A stretch of 64,000 nucleotides of DNA, taken from NCBI GenBank assembly GCA_905147135.1, contig LR990060.1, positions 4,728,001-4,792,000 of the forward strand, given 5' to 3'. A model generated the notes under the pieces. That model saw only the letters and a program-made list of their open reading frames with translations, did no database searches and was not told the DNA's origin. Positions 55,027 through 64,000 of the stretch are shown here, piece after piece; positions within the stretch are counted from its first letter, which is position 1; each line of letters opens with the position of its first letter. Source of the stretch: Blastobasis lacticolella. Its lineage: Eukaryota > Arthropoda > Insecta > Lepidoptera > Blastobasidae. A program made the position numbers and the translations under genes.

Positions 55027-56405
55027 ATAATACGTTAAAGTAAAAGTATTTGAAAAATTACATACAAATTTACATTCTATGCGGATGTCTATCTAGACAT
55101 TACTGAGGTTCATTTAAATAAACCCAAAAAGTATGCATACAATTTATTTTTAATAGGCCCAAAACTATTTACCCTGTCTCCTGGTCACCGGCGGAAGACC
55201 TGGTCATCATCGCTTCGCCTACGATATTAGGAGGCACACCTAACGAGTAGCGAGCTCGTTGCGGTGTTCAAGTTTGACTAGTCTCAAACTACGAAACGGT
55301 CATTCATCCAGTTGTGACATGGAGAGTATTGCTTAACCTTGATCATCAGTCTCGCTAGCATGCTGCCACTAGACCAGGGCTGCTTCGATTTAATTTTGTC
55401 GTTCGTGTTTGGCAAGTATCACTGAAGTGTATTTCTAGAAGTTGCTTCTTAATGTAGTAATGGGCTAGTTTCCTAATAAAAATCTGAATTAGTCCATCAG
55501 ACTAATTAAAAAAATATTGGGCACGAATTTTTTTGTTAAATATAAAAATAAATACCTCCTTCACACTCTTATCCTATCCTCTTCGCTCAAATATCTCTTT
55601 GAAGCCAGAGACAATGCCGTCCACGTCTCTCAGTTTTAGAATGAAGGAAAAACTAAACTAACTAATTTATCATTGACACTAATTTATCATTGAAGAACAT
55701 TTCTGTACATGGAAAATACTACAAAAAAAAAATTTTGAACGATGAAAAAACAGTAATAAAATAAGACTTTTAAAATTTTGGTATATCTGTTTGTACACGC
55801 TAATCTTGGAACTACTGGATTTTTATGAAACTTTTTTGTTGTGTAGCTATTAAGCTTGGGCAACATATAGGTAGGTATAATTGATTTTGGGAACTGGAAT
55901 ACCTGATATAGATCCATCAACTATAAGAAATATGGAAATGGTGCCGAATGGATTTTGGTCCAACTTAAAATCTAGGCCATGTTTCACCCAATTCGGTTGA
56001 GTAACATCAGATGTACAGCTTGACCTCTCCGTAGTCCGCTATCATACATTAGGGAGGACATTTAAAATGGTCGCTCGAGAAAAGGGTAAACTGCCTTAAA
56101 ACGATTTCCACGCAGACGAAGTCGCGAGCGAAAGCTAGTCTTTAATAAGCTCGGTCTGATGTATGAGGCGTAGGATTGCGCATTTTTATGTATTCTACAG
56201 GCTTGCTTCTAGTTTATCTCACAAACGGTTGGGCTTTAGCTGTTGAGTCAAGGTGAGGCACTGGCTGAGGGCGTTGATACATAGAGCATACTGAAAGTTC
56301 TGCGCTCCTTGACGCTCATAAATGTTTGAATTTCGAATGTTATCTTTAATAAACATAACAAACTCAATCATTGATTTAAAAAAAATGGCTCAAGAGTAAA
56401 AAGGG
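55027..56405. other. No gene seen
   Basis: Text near 55340-55390 (GCATGCTGCCACTAGACCAG) is shared with 61040-61065, so it is a dispersed repeat. A widespread repeat motif in reverse lies at 56105-56145. The remainder is unrecognised. Confidence 0.4.
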
Positions 56406-56860
56406 TTGGTGCTATTCTACTCTGCCGGACACCACACGGGCTCTATTGGTATGGCCTTAAATCCTTAAGTAATTCTAACCTTTCGTAGCGCGGGCCCCAC
56501 GTAAAAAAATGCTGCTGCCAGGGGCACGGGGGGTGTAAAGGACCTCTCCGTTCACCATATTTTAAAAAATCTGTAAGTTTCCCGCTGGCTACTACAGCAA
56601 GTAAGGTAGCATTTTCGTAAAAAATAAAGATATAGAAAAATCGGTTAAATAAATCTGTAAGTTTACAGTGTCGGTACTTACCGCCGGGTAGTGTCTGGCC
56701 GAAGGTCAATTTCTGGCCAAAGCTGAAGTCGGAGGTTTAAAAACTCTAGGAAATTTTGTTCAAGATTAGCCACAAGCTACATTTCATCATTATCATCATC
56801 ATCACAGCTCATAGAAGTCCACTGCAGGACTCCCAGGAGCTCATTACTTCAATCGGGATA
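56406..56860. repeat. R fragment and a repeat shared with the right window edge
   Basis: 56406-56440 is the end of R (GGTGCTATTCTACTCTGCCGGACACC). 56640-56708 (TCGGTTAAATAAATC ... GTTTACAGTGTCG ... GTAGTGTCTGGCCGAAG) recurs at 63935-64000. 56760-56840 has (ATC)n and an R-end remnant. Confidence 0.6.
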
Positions 56861-57017
56861 TAGAGCCAAGATGATGATGATGATGATGAAGTACGAGAAA
56901 CTCGCCGTTAGACTGGAAAATACATGGAATGGTTTTATCGAACACAATCGATACATGAAAATCAACATCATGTATAATGATGTTGTTGACAAAGCAAAGA
57001 TAACACTGTAGACTTCC

Positions 57018-57025
57018 TATATAAG
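57018..57025 (+). promoter_or_regulatory. TATA box of P450 gene 5
   Basis: TATATAAG 59-66 bases upstream of the ATG at 57084, the same spacing as in the tandem genes. Confidence 0.65.
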
Positions 57026-57083
57026 GTCTGTAGCAGTAGATTAATTTATTTACCGTCTCGGCCGTTACAACGCAAAGTACGCG

Positions 57084-58915
57084 ATGATTGTTAATTTGTT
57101 GCTATTTAGTATCAGTTTCTTATGTTTGTTGTATTTCTTGGTGACCAGAAATTTTAAATATTGGATGGCCAAAAATGTGCCAAGCCCTAAACCTCTTCCC
57201 CTGTTTGGAAATTACAAAGAGGTTGTGCTGAGAAGAAAACCACAAGGTATTGTGACACAAGAAATTTACAAACAATTCCCTAATGAGAAAATTGTTGGAA
57301 TATACAGAATGACTTCACCTTGCCTGTTGATAAGGGATTTGGATCTCATAAAACACATTATGATCAGAGATTTTGACTTGTTCACTGATCGTGGTTTAGA
57401 ATTTGACAAAGAGAAACTTGGTAACAATTTATTTCATGCTGACGGAGAAACTTGGCATGCTCTCAGAAATAAATTTACACCCCTTTTCACTTCTGGAAAG
57501 TTAAAGAACATGTTTTACTTATTGGTTGAACGTGGTGACAAATTCATCGAGTACATCGATGAAATATGCAAAACAAAGAATGAGCAGGAGGTCTATGGTC
57601 TGGTTCAATACTATACGGTTTCCACTATAGCAGCGTGTGCTTTTGGATTCGACATTGACTACAAAGATCCAAAAATGGAAGAACTAAAAGTAATTAACGA
57701 TTTAATGTTCCGTCTAAGTTATGTTAATGAAGTCGATATGTTGTTTCCCGGTATACTGAAAAAAATATCTACATCGCTTTTCCCAAAAGAAGTGACCAAA
57801 TTCTTTTATAACCTGGTTGAAGAGGTATCAGCTCAAAGGAATGGCGTACCTTCGGGTAGAAAGGACTTTATGGACTTAATTTTCGAATTAAGGCAGCAGA
57901 AGGAAATACACACTTTGAAGAGAAATCGAGAAGAAACTACTCAGTTGGAAATCACCGATTCGATTATTGCAGGGCAGGCACTTATTTTCTACGCAGGTGG
58001 TTTCGAAACAAGTGCCACGACAATGGGTTTCATGCTTTACGAGTTGGCGCGAAATCAGGACGTACAGGATAAATTAATAGCAGAAATTGATGAAGTACTG
58101 GCACGAAACGATGGAAAAATAACGTACGAATCAATAAAAGAAATGACCTATATGATGAAAGTATTTGACGAAACTTTGAGGATGTATCCTCTCGTGGAAC
58201 CATTGCAACGGAATGCAAAATCAAATTATTTAATACCAGATACAGACGTAAAGATTGAAAAAGGCACTACGGTGTTGATCTCACCAATAGCTATTCACAA
58301 CGATGGGAAATACTATCCAAATCCAGAAAAATTCGACCCAGAAAGGTTTAGCCCCGAAAACGCAAGAGCTAGACATCCATGTGCATACCTACCATTCGGA
58401 CTTGGTCCAAGAAATTGTATTGGTAAGTTATCAGTTTATATCTAAGAAACGTACTACAATTCCACCCATCCTTCCAAATACACTAATAAATTCTATAATG
58501 TAGATGAATATCAACTTGTTTCACCGCACTATCCATAAAACGGGTATTCAAAGATATATAGCATAATAAGACACGGTCCGTCATGCTACAGGAGTAGAAG
58601 CATTCAAACTTCTTACTATCTTGTGTGTATATATCTAATTAGCTTTTGTCCATAACCTCGTTCGCGTATTACTTAAGTTATATATTCGTCCACGCTGATA
58701 TCAATTATTTCAGTTTAATTAACCCAAAACCCTATTTTTTTTCAGGAATGCGTTTCGCCAAAGTGCAATCTCAAGTACTTTTAGCGAATTTTTTTTCTAA
58801 GTACAGGGTGACGCCTTCAAAGAATACTAAGCCAATTATGGAATTTGACCCCTATAAGCCGATTCTAAATCCACGGGGAGGCATCTACCTGAATGTCATA
58901 CCAAGAAGTAAATAG
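57084..58915 (+). CDS. CYP6: Cytochrome P450, CYP6 family (CYP6AE-like), gene 5, divergent orientation (502 aa)
   Basis: Exon 1 is 57084-58422 and exon 2 is 58746-58915, with a 323-base phase-1 intron (GTAAGT..TTTTCAG) at the same haem-motif Gly as in genes 1-4. The protein has an N-terminal membrane anchor (residues 3-21), W124xxxR128, GGFETS at 305-310, E363TLR366, PERF 419-422, PFGLGPRNCIG with Cys445, and ends RGGIYLNVIPRSK. Exon 1 has the same length as its sisters, so motif positions coincide, but many residues differ, notably in 195-240 and 270-290. It is therefore an older paralog on the opposite strand. It has a TATA box at 57018 and AATAAA at 58993-58998. The frame is clean and no repeat lies in the intron. 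Likely an active ER-bound xenobiotic-oxidising enzyme; substrate unknown. Confidence 0.93.
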
Positions 58916-58992
58916 CAGCCAACAGTAAATGGGACTGCAATTTTTATATAAATCTGACAATTTGTATTAATAAGGTTTCAGCATATCATAAC

Positions 58993-58998
58993 AATAAA
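58993..58998 (+). promoter_or_regulatory. Poly(A) signal of P450 gene 5
   Basis: AATAAA 78 bases after the TAG at 58913-58915. Confidence 0.6.
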
Positions 58999-59224
58999 AC
59001 CCTGAAACGTATTGCTGTGGTTTCAAATAAGCAAATGCTATACCCGTTCACTGAAAGAGCCGGCTCCGTGGAGCACTGGAGACTTTACTCACCAGCAGGA
59101 ACACAATACTATATCAAATAGTGTTCTTTACATCATGTATTAAACACATTTTAGAGGTATGTTCCGGATTTCCTACCGCGTATCTTTGTTTACCAGTAGC
59201 CCGAAATTTTTGTTCGACGCAGTT

Positions 59225-59254
59225 GAAAGAAAGAAAGAAAGAAAGAAAGAAAAG
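59225..59254. repeat. (GAAA)n microsatellite
   Basis: About six GAAA units. It lies just beyond the 3' end of the Jockey relic that follows and may be its tail (CTTT on the element's strand). Confidence 0.8.
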
Positions 59255-59434
59255 ACATTTATTACACATAGCACACTACGACACAATAACAGTTACAAAT
59301 ATAGACAACGGACACATTTTTTTATTTTCTGCACCACGGCAATCTGTTTCGAGAACAATAAGCCATACCACTGTCTGACCGAAAATCTAGTCTGGAATGA
59401 CTTTAGTAATATGAATCGTGTTTATATTATACTC

Positions 59435-60560
59435 TCACTCCCCGCTGAGGTATCTGTCTTTAAGGGTAGGTATACTGCCACAAATTTTCTGGGCAAGTTC
59501 ATTTTGGTGTTTTGAGATTCTTTTTTGGTAATTTGTGCTATAATGTGTTATCTCCTGCTTAACCGTTTTGATTCCCAGGTCGTGGTAGATATATCTGTTG
59601 CTTATATGTTGAGGGATGCCAAACATTGCTCTCAGCGGTTTAGTTTGGAATCTTTCCAAAAATTAATGTTGCTATTGCTAGCTGTTCCCCACAGTTGTAT
59701 ACCGTAGGTCCAGATGGGTTTCATTATGGCTTTATAGACTGCCATCTTACTCTTTGAGCTCAGTTGCGACTGTCTTCCAATTAGCCAGTACATGTTACGG
59801 AGTTTTGTGTCTAGTTGCTTTCTTTTGGACATGTGTTTCTGCCACGTCAGGCGTCGGTCCAGATGCATGCCGAGATTTTTTGCGTGATATTCCTGAGGGA
59901 GCTCCATATTATTTAGTTTTATTGGCGGGCAGGTGTTTCTCCTAAGAGTAAAGGTCACATGCGTTGACTTGATGTAGTTTGCTCTTATTCTCCATGTCTT
60001 TAGCCATTTCTCCAATTCATCGTGATGACTTTGAAGTATGGTAGAGGCTACATCCGGGTCGTCATCAGTGCACAGTAGGGCTGTATCGTTATCCTTTATA
60101 TATATCCTTTACGGGAAGATCGGCAGTATAGATGTTATACAAAATAGGTCGGAGTATACTTCCTTGTGGTACGTGGTGTGGATTTCTTGCAAATCTGAGA
60201 GTTCGTTGCTGCATTTCACTTCAAAGCATCGTTTGTTGAGGTATTATTTTATAATATGGAAAAATGAATGTGGCAACAAGTTTTTAAACTTATAGAGCAG
60301 GCCTTCGTGCCAGACTTTGTCGAAGGCCTGGCTTATGTCTAATAAGACTGCAGAGCAGTATTGTTCTTTCTCTAGTGCCTTACTTATGACGTCAACTATG
60401 CGATGAACCTGTTCTACTGTGCTGTGATTTTCCCTGAAACCAAATTGATGGCTGGGTATTATATCCTTTAGATGTTCTTTCATCCTGTTTAAAAGAATCC
60501 TTTCCAGGAGCTTCCCAATAACAGATAGAAGGCTTATGGGTCTATACGAGCCAATTTCTT
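59435..60560 (-). pseudogene. Jockey-clade non-LTR reverse transcriptase relic
   Basis: The minus strand, right to left, reads SYRPISLLSVIGKLLERILLNRMKE, IPSHQFGFRENHSTVEQVHRIVD, AVLLDISQAFDKVWHEGLLYKFKNLLP (block A), then after a gap KLNNMELPQEYHAKNLGMHLDRRLTWQKHM, MAVYKAIMKPIWTYGIQLWGTAS and FQTKPLRAMFGIPQHISNRYIYHDLG. The block carrying the catalytic ADD is degraded and shifts separate the frames. Jockey-type assignment from family knowledge. Confidence 0.88.
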
Positions 60561-60574
60561 GCAGTGGTTTGCAA

Positions 60575-60895
60575 ACTAGACGAGGTCAAGCATATTATTG
60601 TCAAGCGGCATAAAAGTGAGTGGCAGGCTTATTGCACCGCATTCGAAAAGGCATACAAAAATGGCCCTTATTCTGAAAATCACGTTCCACTTTGATCTAC
60701 CGATGCAAAACCGATTTTGATCCTGGGGCCCCCTCTCCTTTAGTTAAGACGCATGCACGCACGCACCCTGACACAATACAATTTCTCTATTTTCCCAAAA
60801 TCAATGATTTTATAAGAGGTTTAAAATTTACGGGGCCGGAAGAGGCCATGATAGCTTTCCATCAGTACGTGAAAAACTATAGTATTGCTTAACCT
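60575..60895 (+). other. Protein-like plus-strand text of unknown origin
   Basis: About 60576-60700 reads LDEVKHIIVKRHKSEWQAY and FEKAYKNGPYSENHVPL before a stop. This could be a transposon relic or a lost exon. No start codon or splice context was established. Confidence 0.3.
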
Positions 60896-61795
60896 TATTT
60901 AGTAAAAATACTCGGTGTGATGTTGTCTTTACTTAATTTTCTTCAAAGGGGATCCTAAAGTACTGATTAGTTCATGGGGATCCCCTGGGAGAGCAGGCTG
61001 GGGGATCTTGGTGGACGAAACGTAGCTATCGGTCTCACAGCATGCTGCCACTAGTCCAGTGCCACTATCCTAAAGTTTGATACTTGTAAGTTGTACCATT
61101 TATGCGATAGAGAAAAGTGAAATAACTCGGAAATCGCCATAAAATCACGTTTCATGTATGGAGACCGCCATGACTTGTTGATATTTTTTTATTATTATTG
61201 TTTGTTGCTATAACGGCCATGGTAACACATACGCTGTGATAAATTCAAATGTCTAGCTACTGCAGTTCTAAAGATATAGTTACCAAGAGTTCAGTGTAAG
61301 GGTAGCGCCATAGTGGCGGCCGATGTGCCGGCCTGGTGACGTCACACACGAATTTGCACTCACAACGAAATTATTTTTGCAATCGCAACTTCAAAGTCTC
61401 ATAATGTTTTTGTATCTTGACATATTTTAAAAACTTTTTCACCGTTGTGTTTCATTTAACTCTAATTTTTATCATCATAATATATTTAAAGATCATGACT
61501 CTTGTCGGTGGGGCAATTATATTCATTCATTCATCAGCGGAGGCATTCCATCGGGTTTGGCTTAGAGGTCTTCTATCGAAGTCACCGGGGGATTGCGCAA
61601 GTGGGTAACTAGTTTTTGCCCAGCAGATGCATCAAAGCCGAAGTCTTGATATATAAAAAAAAGGAATAATGTACTTATAATAATCACAACACAATACACA
61701 CATACGCACACGCAGACATAACTTTAGAAAAATCTCCATATTTTCCATTACTTGCTTATTTTTCTTTTATATTTATGTTGAAAATGTTTATGTTA
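60896..61795. other. No gene seen; repeat debris
   Basis: 61040-61065 shares text with 55340-55390. About 61530-61605 reads SSAEAFHRVWLRGLLSKSPG, resembling the RT block around AFDRVWHRGLLSKL, so probably a short non-LTR fragment. Confidence 0.4.
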
Positions 61796-62147
61796 AGAGC
61801 GTCGGTGGCCGAGCGGTTAGAGTATACGACTCGTAAGCCAGAGGTCTCGGGTTCTAATCCCGCTCCGCCCATGTACCAATGACTGTTTTCTGAGTTATGT
61901 ACATTAGTTGAACCAATGCTCTTACGGTGAGGGAAAACATCGTGATGAAACCTGCACATTGAGGCGACTGGATGTGTAACCATCATCCACTCTGGTCAGG
62001 TTACCCTGGTATCAGGGTCATGGAGGTCAGATGGCAGTCACTCAACTGTAATTACCTTACCTGCCAAATCCTGGATCATGGTCAAGGCGGACCCTGGGCC
62101 CTCTTGCGCGAGAGCACAACCGGGTCATTAACGCCAAGATAATTATT
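61796..62147 (+). repeat. Near-complete tRNA-derived SINE, reference copy of family S1
   Basis: GCGTCGGTGGCCGAGCGGTTAG is a box-A-type tRNA head. GGTTCTAATCCC is box B. Then come a TGTACATTAGTTGAA ... ACATCGTGATGAAACCTGC core and the conserved tail CCAAATCCTGGATCATGGTC ... AACGCCAAGAT. The tRNA-like part resembles a Ser/Leu-type (class II head) tRNA. Confidence 0.85.
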
Positions 62148-62334
62148 TATGTTGATTGATATGTGTATTTTAATTATACGTAAGCCAAGAGATTGGCGCC
62201 TGGAGACCTATAATTACATTTTTAGGCTTACAGTCCTAAGTTCCGGCCATAGCAAGATCTTCCCTCATCTGTTATTTGACTTTGACAGTGATTTGCTAAG
62301 ATGTCGATTGTAGTAGTTGATGAATTAGATCACG

Positions 62335-62500
62335 ACGACCTGAGTGGTTCAGTTGGTTTACATGCCGGTCATCACGCAGAGGTCCCGGGTTCGATTCCCG
62401 GTCGAGCAGAAACTTAAATGATGAATTTTAATTTCTGTTCCGGGTCTGGGTCCAGTATGTAGAATAAGTAAATATTAAAAATACACATAAAAGTGTATAC
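62335..62500 (+). repeat. tRNA-derived SINE of family S2
   Basis: GACCTGAGTGGTTCAGTTGG (box A), GGGTTCGATTCCCGG (box B), then GCAGAAACTTAAATGATGAA and an A/T-rich tail. The minus copy is at 50105-50215. Confidence 0.8.
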
Positions 62501-62580
62501 GTATCTTGTTTATTAGTTACCTAATACCCATAAAACAAGCTTTGCTTACTTTGATAACTATTTAACCTAATTAACAAAGG

Positions 62581-62680
62581 AAAAAGCTGCCGCCCATTTT
62601 CCAGCTTACAGAGACTAAATCTGTTGCTTTGAAAACATTAGCCGCCTTGTAGGTACGACACCCACGAGTATGAGGATTGG
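62581..62680 (-). repeat. Dispersed repeat R, fragment
   Basis: AAAGCTGCCGCCCATTTTCCAG ... CGACACCCACGAGT, in the minus orientation of R. Confidence 0.6.
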
Positions 62681-63040
62681 ATCAATTAGATTTATTAATG
62701 TCTCGACCGTTTAAGTCTAACTTAAGACCACCAATCAAGTAAAATAGGTAGGTAGGTCTTAAATCCTGTTTATGTGACAGTTGATCACTCAATACAAAAC
62801 ATTTGGCACGGTAACAATGACATAGTAGTTTTCTTATAATAAACACTTCCAAGTGCTTGTTATCTAAATAACACAAAATTTGACGACTCATCGTCAGGGC
62901 GTTTTAACTTAATGTCGTTTGATGATAATTCATCTAGGTATTAGACCAAATCAGACAGTGTGGTTACTGAGAGAAAAACCATATACCTAAACGTAGCTCT
63001 ATTAAATTTAAAATAAATAAGTATTTAAATGAATTATTAG
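62681..63040. other. No gene seen
   Basis: AT-rich spacer without recognised features. Confidence 0.4.
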
Positions 63041-63044
63041 GTTT

Positions 63045-63215
63045 GGAGCGTCGGCCGAGTAACTCGTAAGCGAGAGGTACCTTGTTCGAAATCCATTGCG
63101 GCCATGTACCGATGACTCTTTTCTGTGTTATGTACATTGGTTTAATGCTAATCAACGCTCTTACGGTGATGAAGGCTGCATATTCAGGCGACTGAATGCA
63201 TAACATTACGGCTAG
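63045..63215 (+). repeat. SINE S1, 5' part
   Basis: GAGCGTCGGCCGAGTAACTCG, GAGAGGTACC, GTTCGAAATCC (box B variant), then GCCATGTACCGATGACTCTTTTC and the GCGACTGAATGC block. Confidence 0.7.
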
Positions 63216-63334
63216 CACAAGTTGCTCTCGCGCACGATAAGCGAAAAAAGCGCGACATAAATACTGCTATCTCTTTCATTTTAGTATTGAGAGAAGGAAA
63301 CAAACGCTCTATCGCGGCTCTCTATCTGATCTTT

Positions 63335-63535
63335 TAATGTTATACGGCAGACAAACAGGCAAGCGGGCCACCTGATGGAAAGTGGTCACCGCCGCCCATG
63401 GACATCAGCAACACCAGGGGAGTCACTAGTGCGTTGCCCGCCTCTGAAGAGACCTCTAATATACATCTTGATCGATCCCATGTCATAGTCCAAAGGAAAC
63501 TCTGTAGCTGGGAGCTCATTCCACATCGTAATCGT
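63335..63535 (-). repeat. 3' end of the non-LTR element seen at 23850-25115
   Basis: CGGCAGACAAACAGGCAAGC ... GAGCTCATTCCACATCG is near-identical to 23850-24045. Only the 3' terminus is retained. Confidence 0.75.
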
Positions 63536-63547
63536 AGCATCCTCATA

Positions 63548-63640
63548 CAATCTGCCATATCCTGGATCATGGTCAAGGCGGTTTCCGGGCCCTTGTGCAT
63601 ATCACAACTGAAACATTGACGTTTAGATGATAATTCAATT
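63548..63640 (+). repeat. SINE S1 3' end fragment
   Basis: CCATATCCTGGATCATGGTCAAGGCGG ... AACTGAAACATTGACG in pieces; the tail part only. Confidence 0.55.
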
Positions 63641-63734
63641 TTTTGAATGGCGGAAAACAATTCTCGTATAGGGTGATAAATATTTTAGAATGGGAGCCGC
63701 ATGTTCTTTTTTTTATTTTGATATCTCCTAGTCT

Positions 63735-63815
63735 AGCGTGGAAATTATGCCAAATCCCTTCACTAATGTGAAGGAGGAGGTTCACGTCCAGCAGTGGACT
63801 GTTATGGATTGCTGA
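63735..63815 (+). repeat. Dispersed repeat R, 3' fragment
   Basis: CTAGCGTGGAAATTATGCC ... CAGCAGTGGACTGTTATGG. Confidence 0.6.
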
Positions 63816-63934
63816 CGTAATGTAGTAAGATCCGGTTACCAAATCGGGCAACCGGGCGTAAAACCTAATGTATCCCAGCTTTAAAAAGCTATCGTAAGAT
63901 AAGTTTTGTATTTTCGATGAAAATGTCCTTTTGA

Positions 63935-64000
63935 AGTCGGTTAAATAAATCAATTAGTTTACAGTGTCGCTACTTTCCGCCAGGTAGTGTCTGACCGAAG
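63935..64000 (+). repeat. Repeat shared with 56640-56708, cut by window edge
   Basis: TCGGTTAAATAAATC, GTTTACAGTGTCGCTAC and GGTAGTGTCTGACCGAAG match the earlier copy. Confidence 0.65.

Noticed and set aside
56443..56709. An 88-codon minus-strand frame upstream of P450 gene 5
   Set aside because: Part of it is a repeat shared with the right edge of the window, and no start context or domain is seen.
58303..58503. A 66-codon frame over the end of P450 gene 5 exon 1
   Set aside because: Shifted-frame shadow of the P450 coding sequence running into the intron.
61796..61870. A tRNA gene (class II head with A and B boxes)
   Set aside because: The sequence runs without a proper acceptor-stem match into the conserved SINE core and tail found in more than ten other places, so it is the tRNA-derived head of a SINE.
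62335..62412. A tRNA gene with a perfect B box
   Set aside because: The same body with the same 3' tail occurs reversed at 50105-50215, and the 5' and 3' ends do not pair as an acceptor stem. A SINE is the better reading.

Overview
This window looks like a piece of a lepidopteran (moth or butterfly) nuclear genome. The reasons are spliced genes with GT..AG introns, CYP6-type cytochrome P450s in tandem, a dense load of tRNA-derived SINEs, RTE/Jockey/R1-type non-LTR relics and a mariner relic, and many fold-back elements. Species cannot be fixed from the sequence. Roughly half of the window is recognisable repeat.

Layout. 1-2.1 kb: the 5' part of an R1/Jockey-type non-LTR retrotransposon on the minus strand, with an open ORF1 and the start of an ORF2 endonuclease that runs off the left edge. 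2.1-6.9 kb: mariner and non-LTR relics. 6.9-7.9 kb: two exons of a trypsin-like serine protease (minus), broken by an in-frame stop and lacking its Ser exon. 8.7-18.9 kb: a compact cluster of small, intron-bearing genes. It holds two paralogous coiled-coil-like ORFs (8.8 and 9.7 kb); a three-exon, 449-residue BEN-domain protein (12.3-14.4 kb); a 91-residue paralog of its N-terminal domain (16.5-16.8 kb); an 85-residue plus-strand ORF (17.6 kb); and a four-exon, 188-residue protein ending in a membrane segment (18.1-18.9 kb). 19.3-27.6 kb: a decayed reading frame, then repeats.

27.7-58.9 kb is a CYP6 (CYP6AE-like) P450 cluster. Four tandem genes lie on the minus strand (CDS 27690-30451, 33348-36010, 41652-43723, 46403-49065), a fifth, divergent gene lies on the plus strand (57084-58915), and a truncated pseudogene lies at 39685-40514. 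All five genes share one phase-1 intron, cut in the glycine of the haem motif, and an exon 1 of exactly 1339 coding bases. Gene 1 has lost the ancestral stop. Gene 4 has a nonsense codon at position 271, and its 3' part is indistinguishable by eye from gene 2 over about 2.1 kb. The spacers carry a co-duplicated set of transposon fragments (SINEs in the intron and 5' flank, an RTE endonuclease fragment, an 11-bp minisatellite, a dispersed repeat 'R' and a 5'-truncated non-LTR 'X'), so the cluster grew by segmental duplication through a repeat-rich unit. A 593-bp long-TIR fold-back element sits upstream of gene 2 and is absent from the matching place upstream of gene 3.

58.9-64 kb: more retrotransposon relics and SINEs. 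The P450s are microsomal monooxygenases of the type that oxidises plant allelochemicals and insecticides. The 8.7-18.9 kb cluster has no function I can assign. Exon structures were joined by eye from splice consensus and phase and have not been tested against transcripts.
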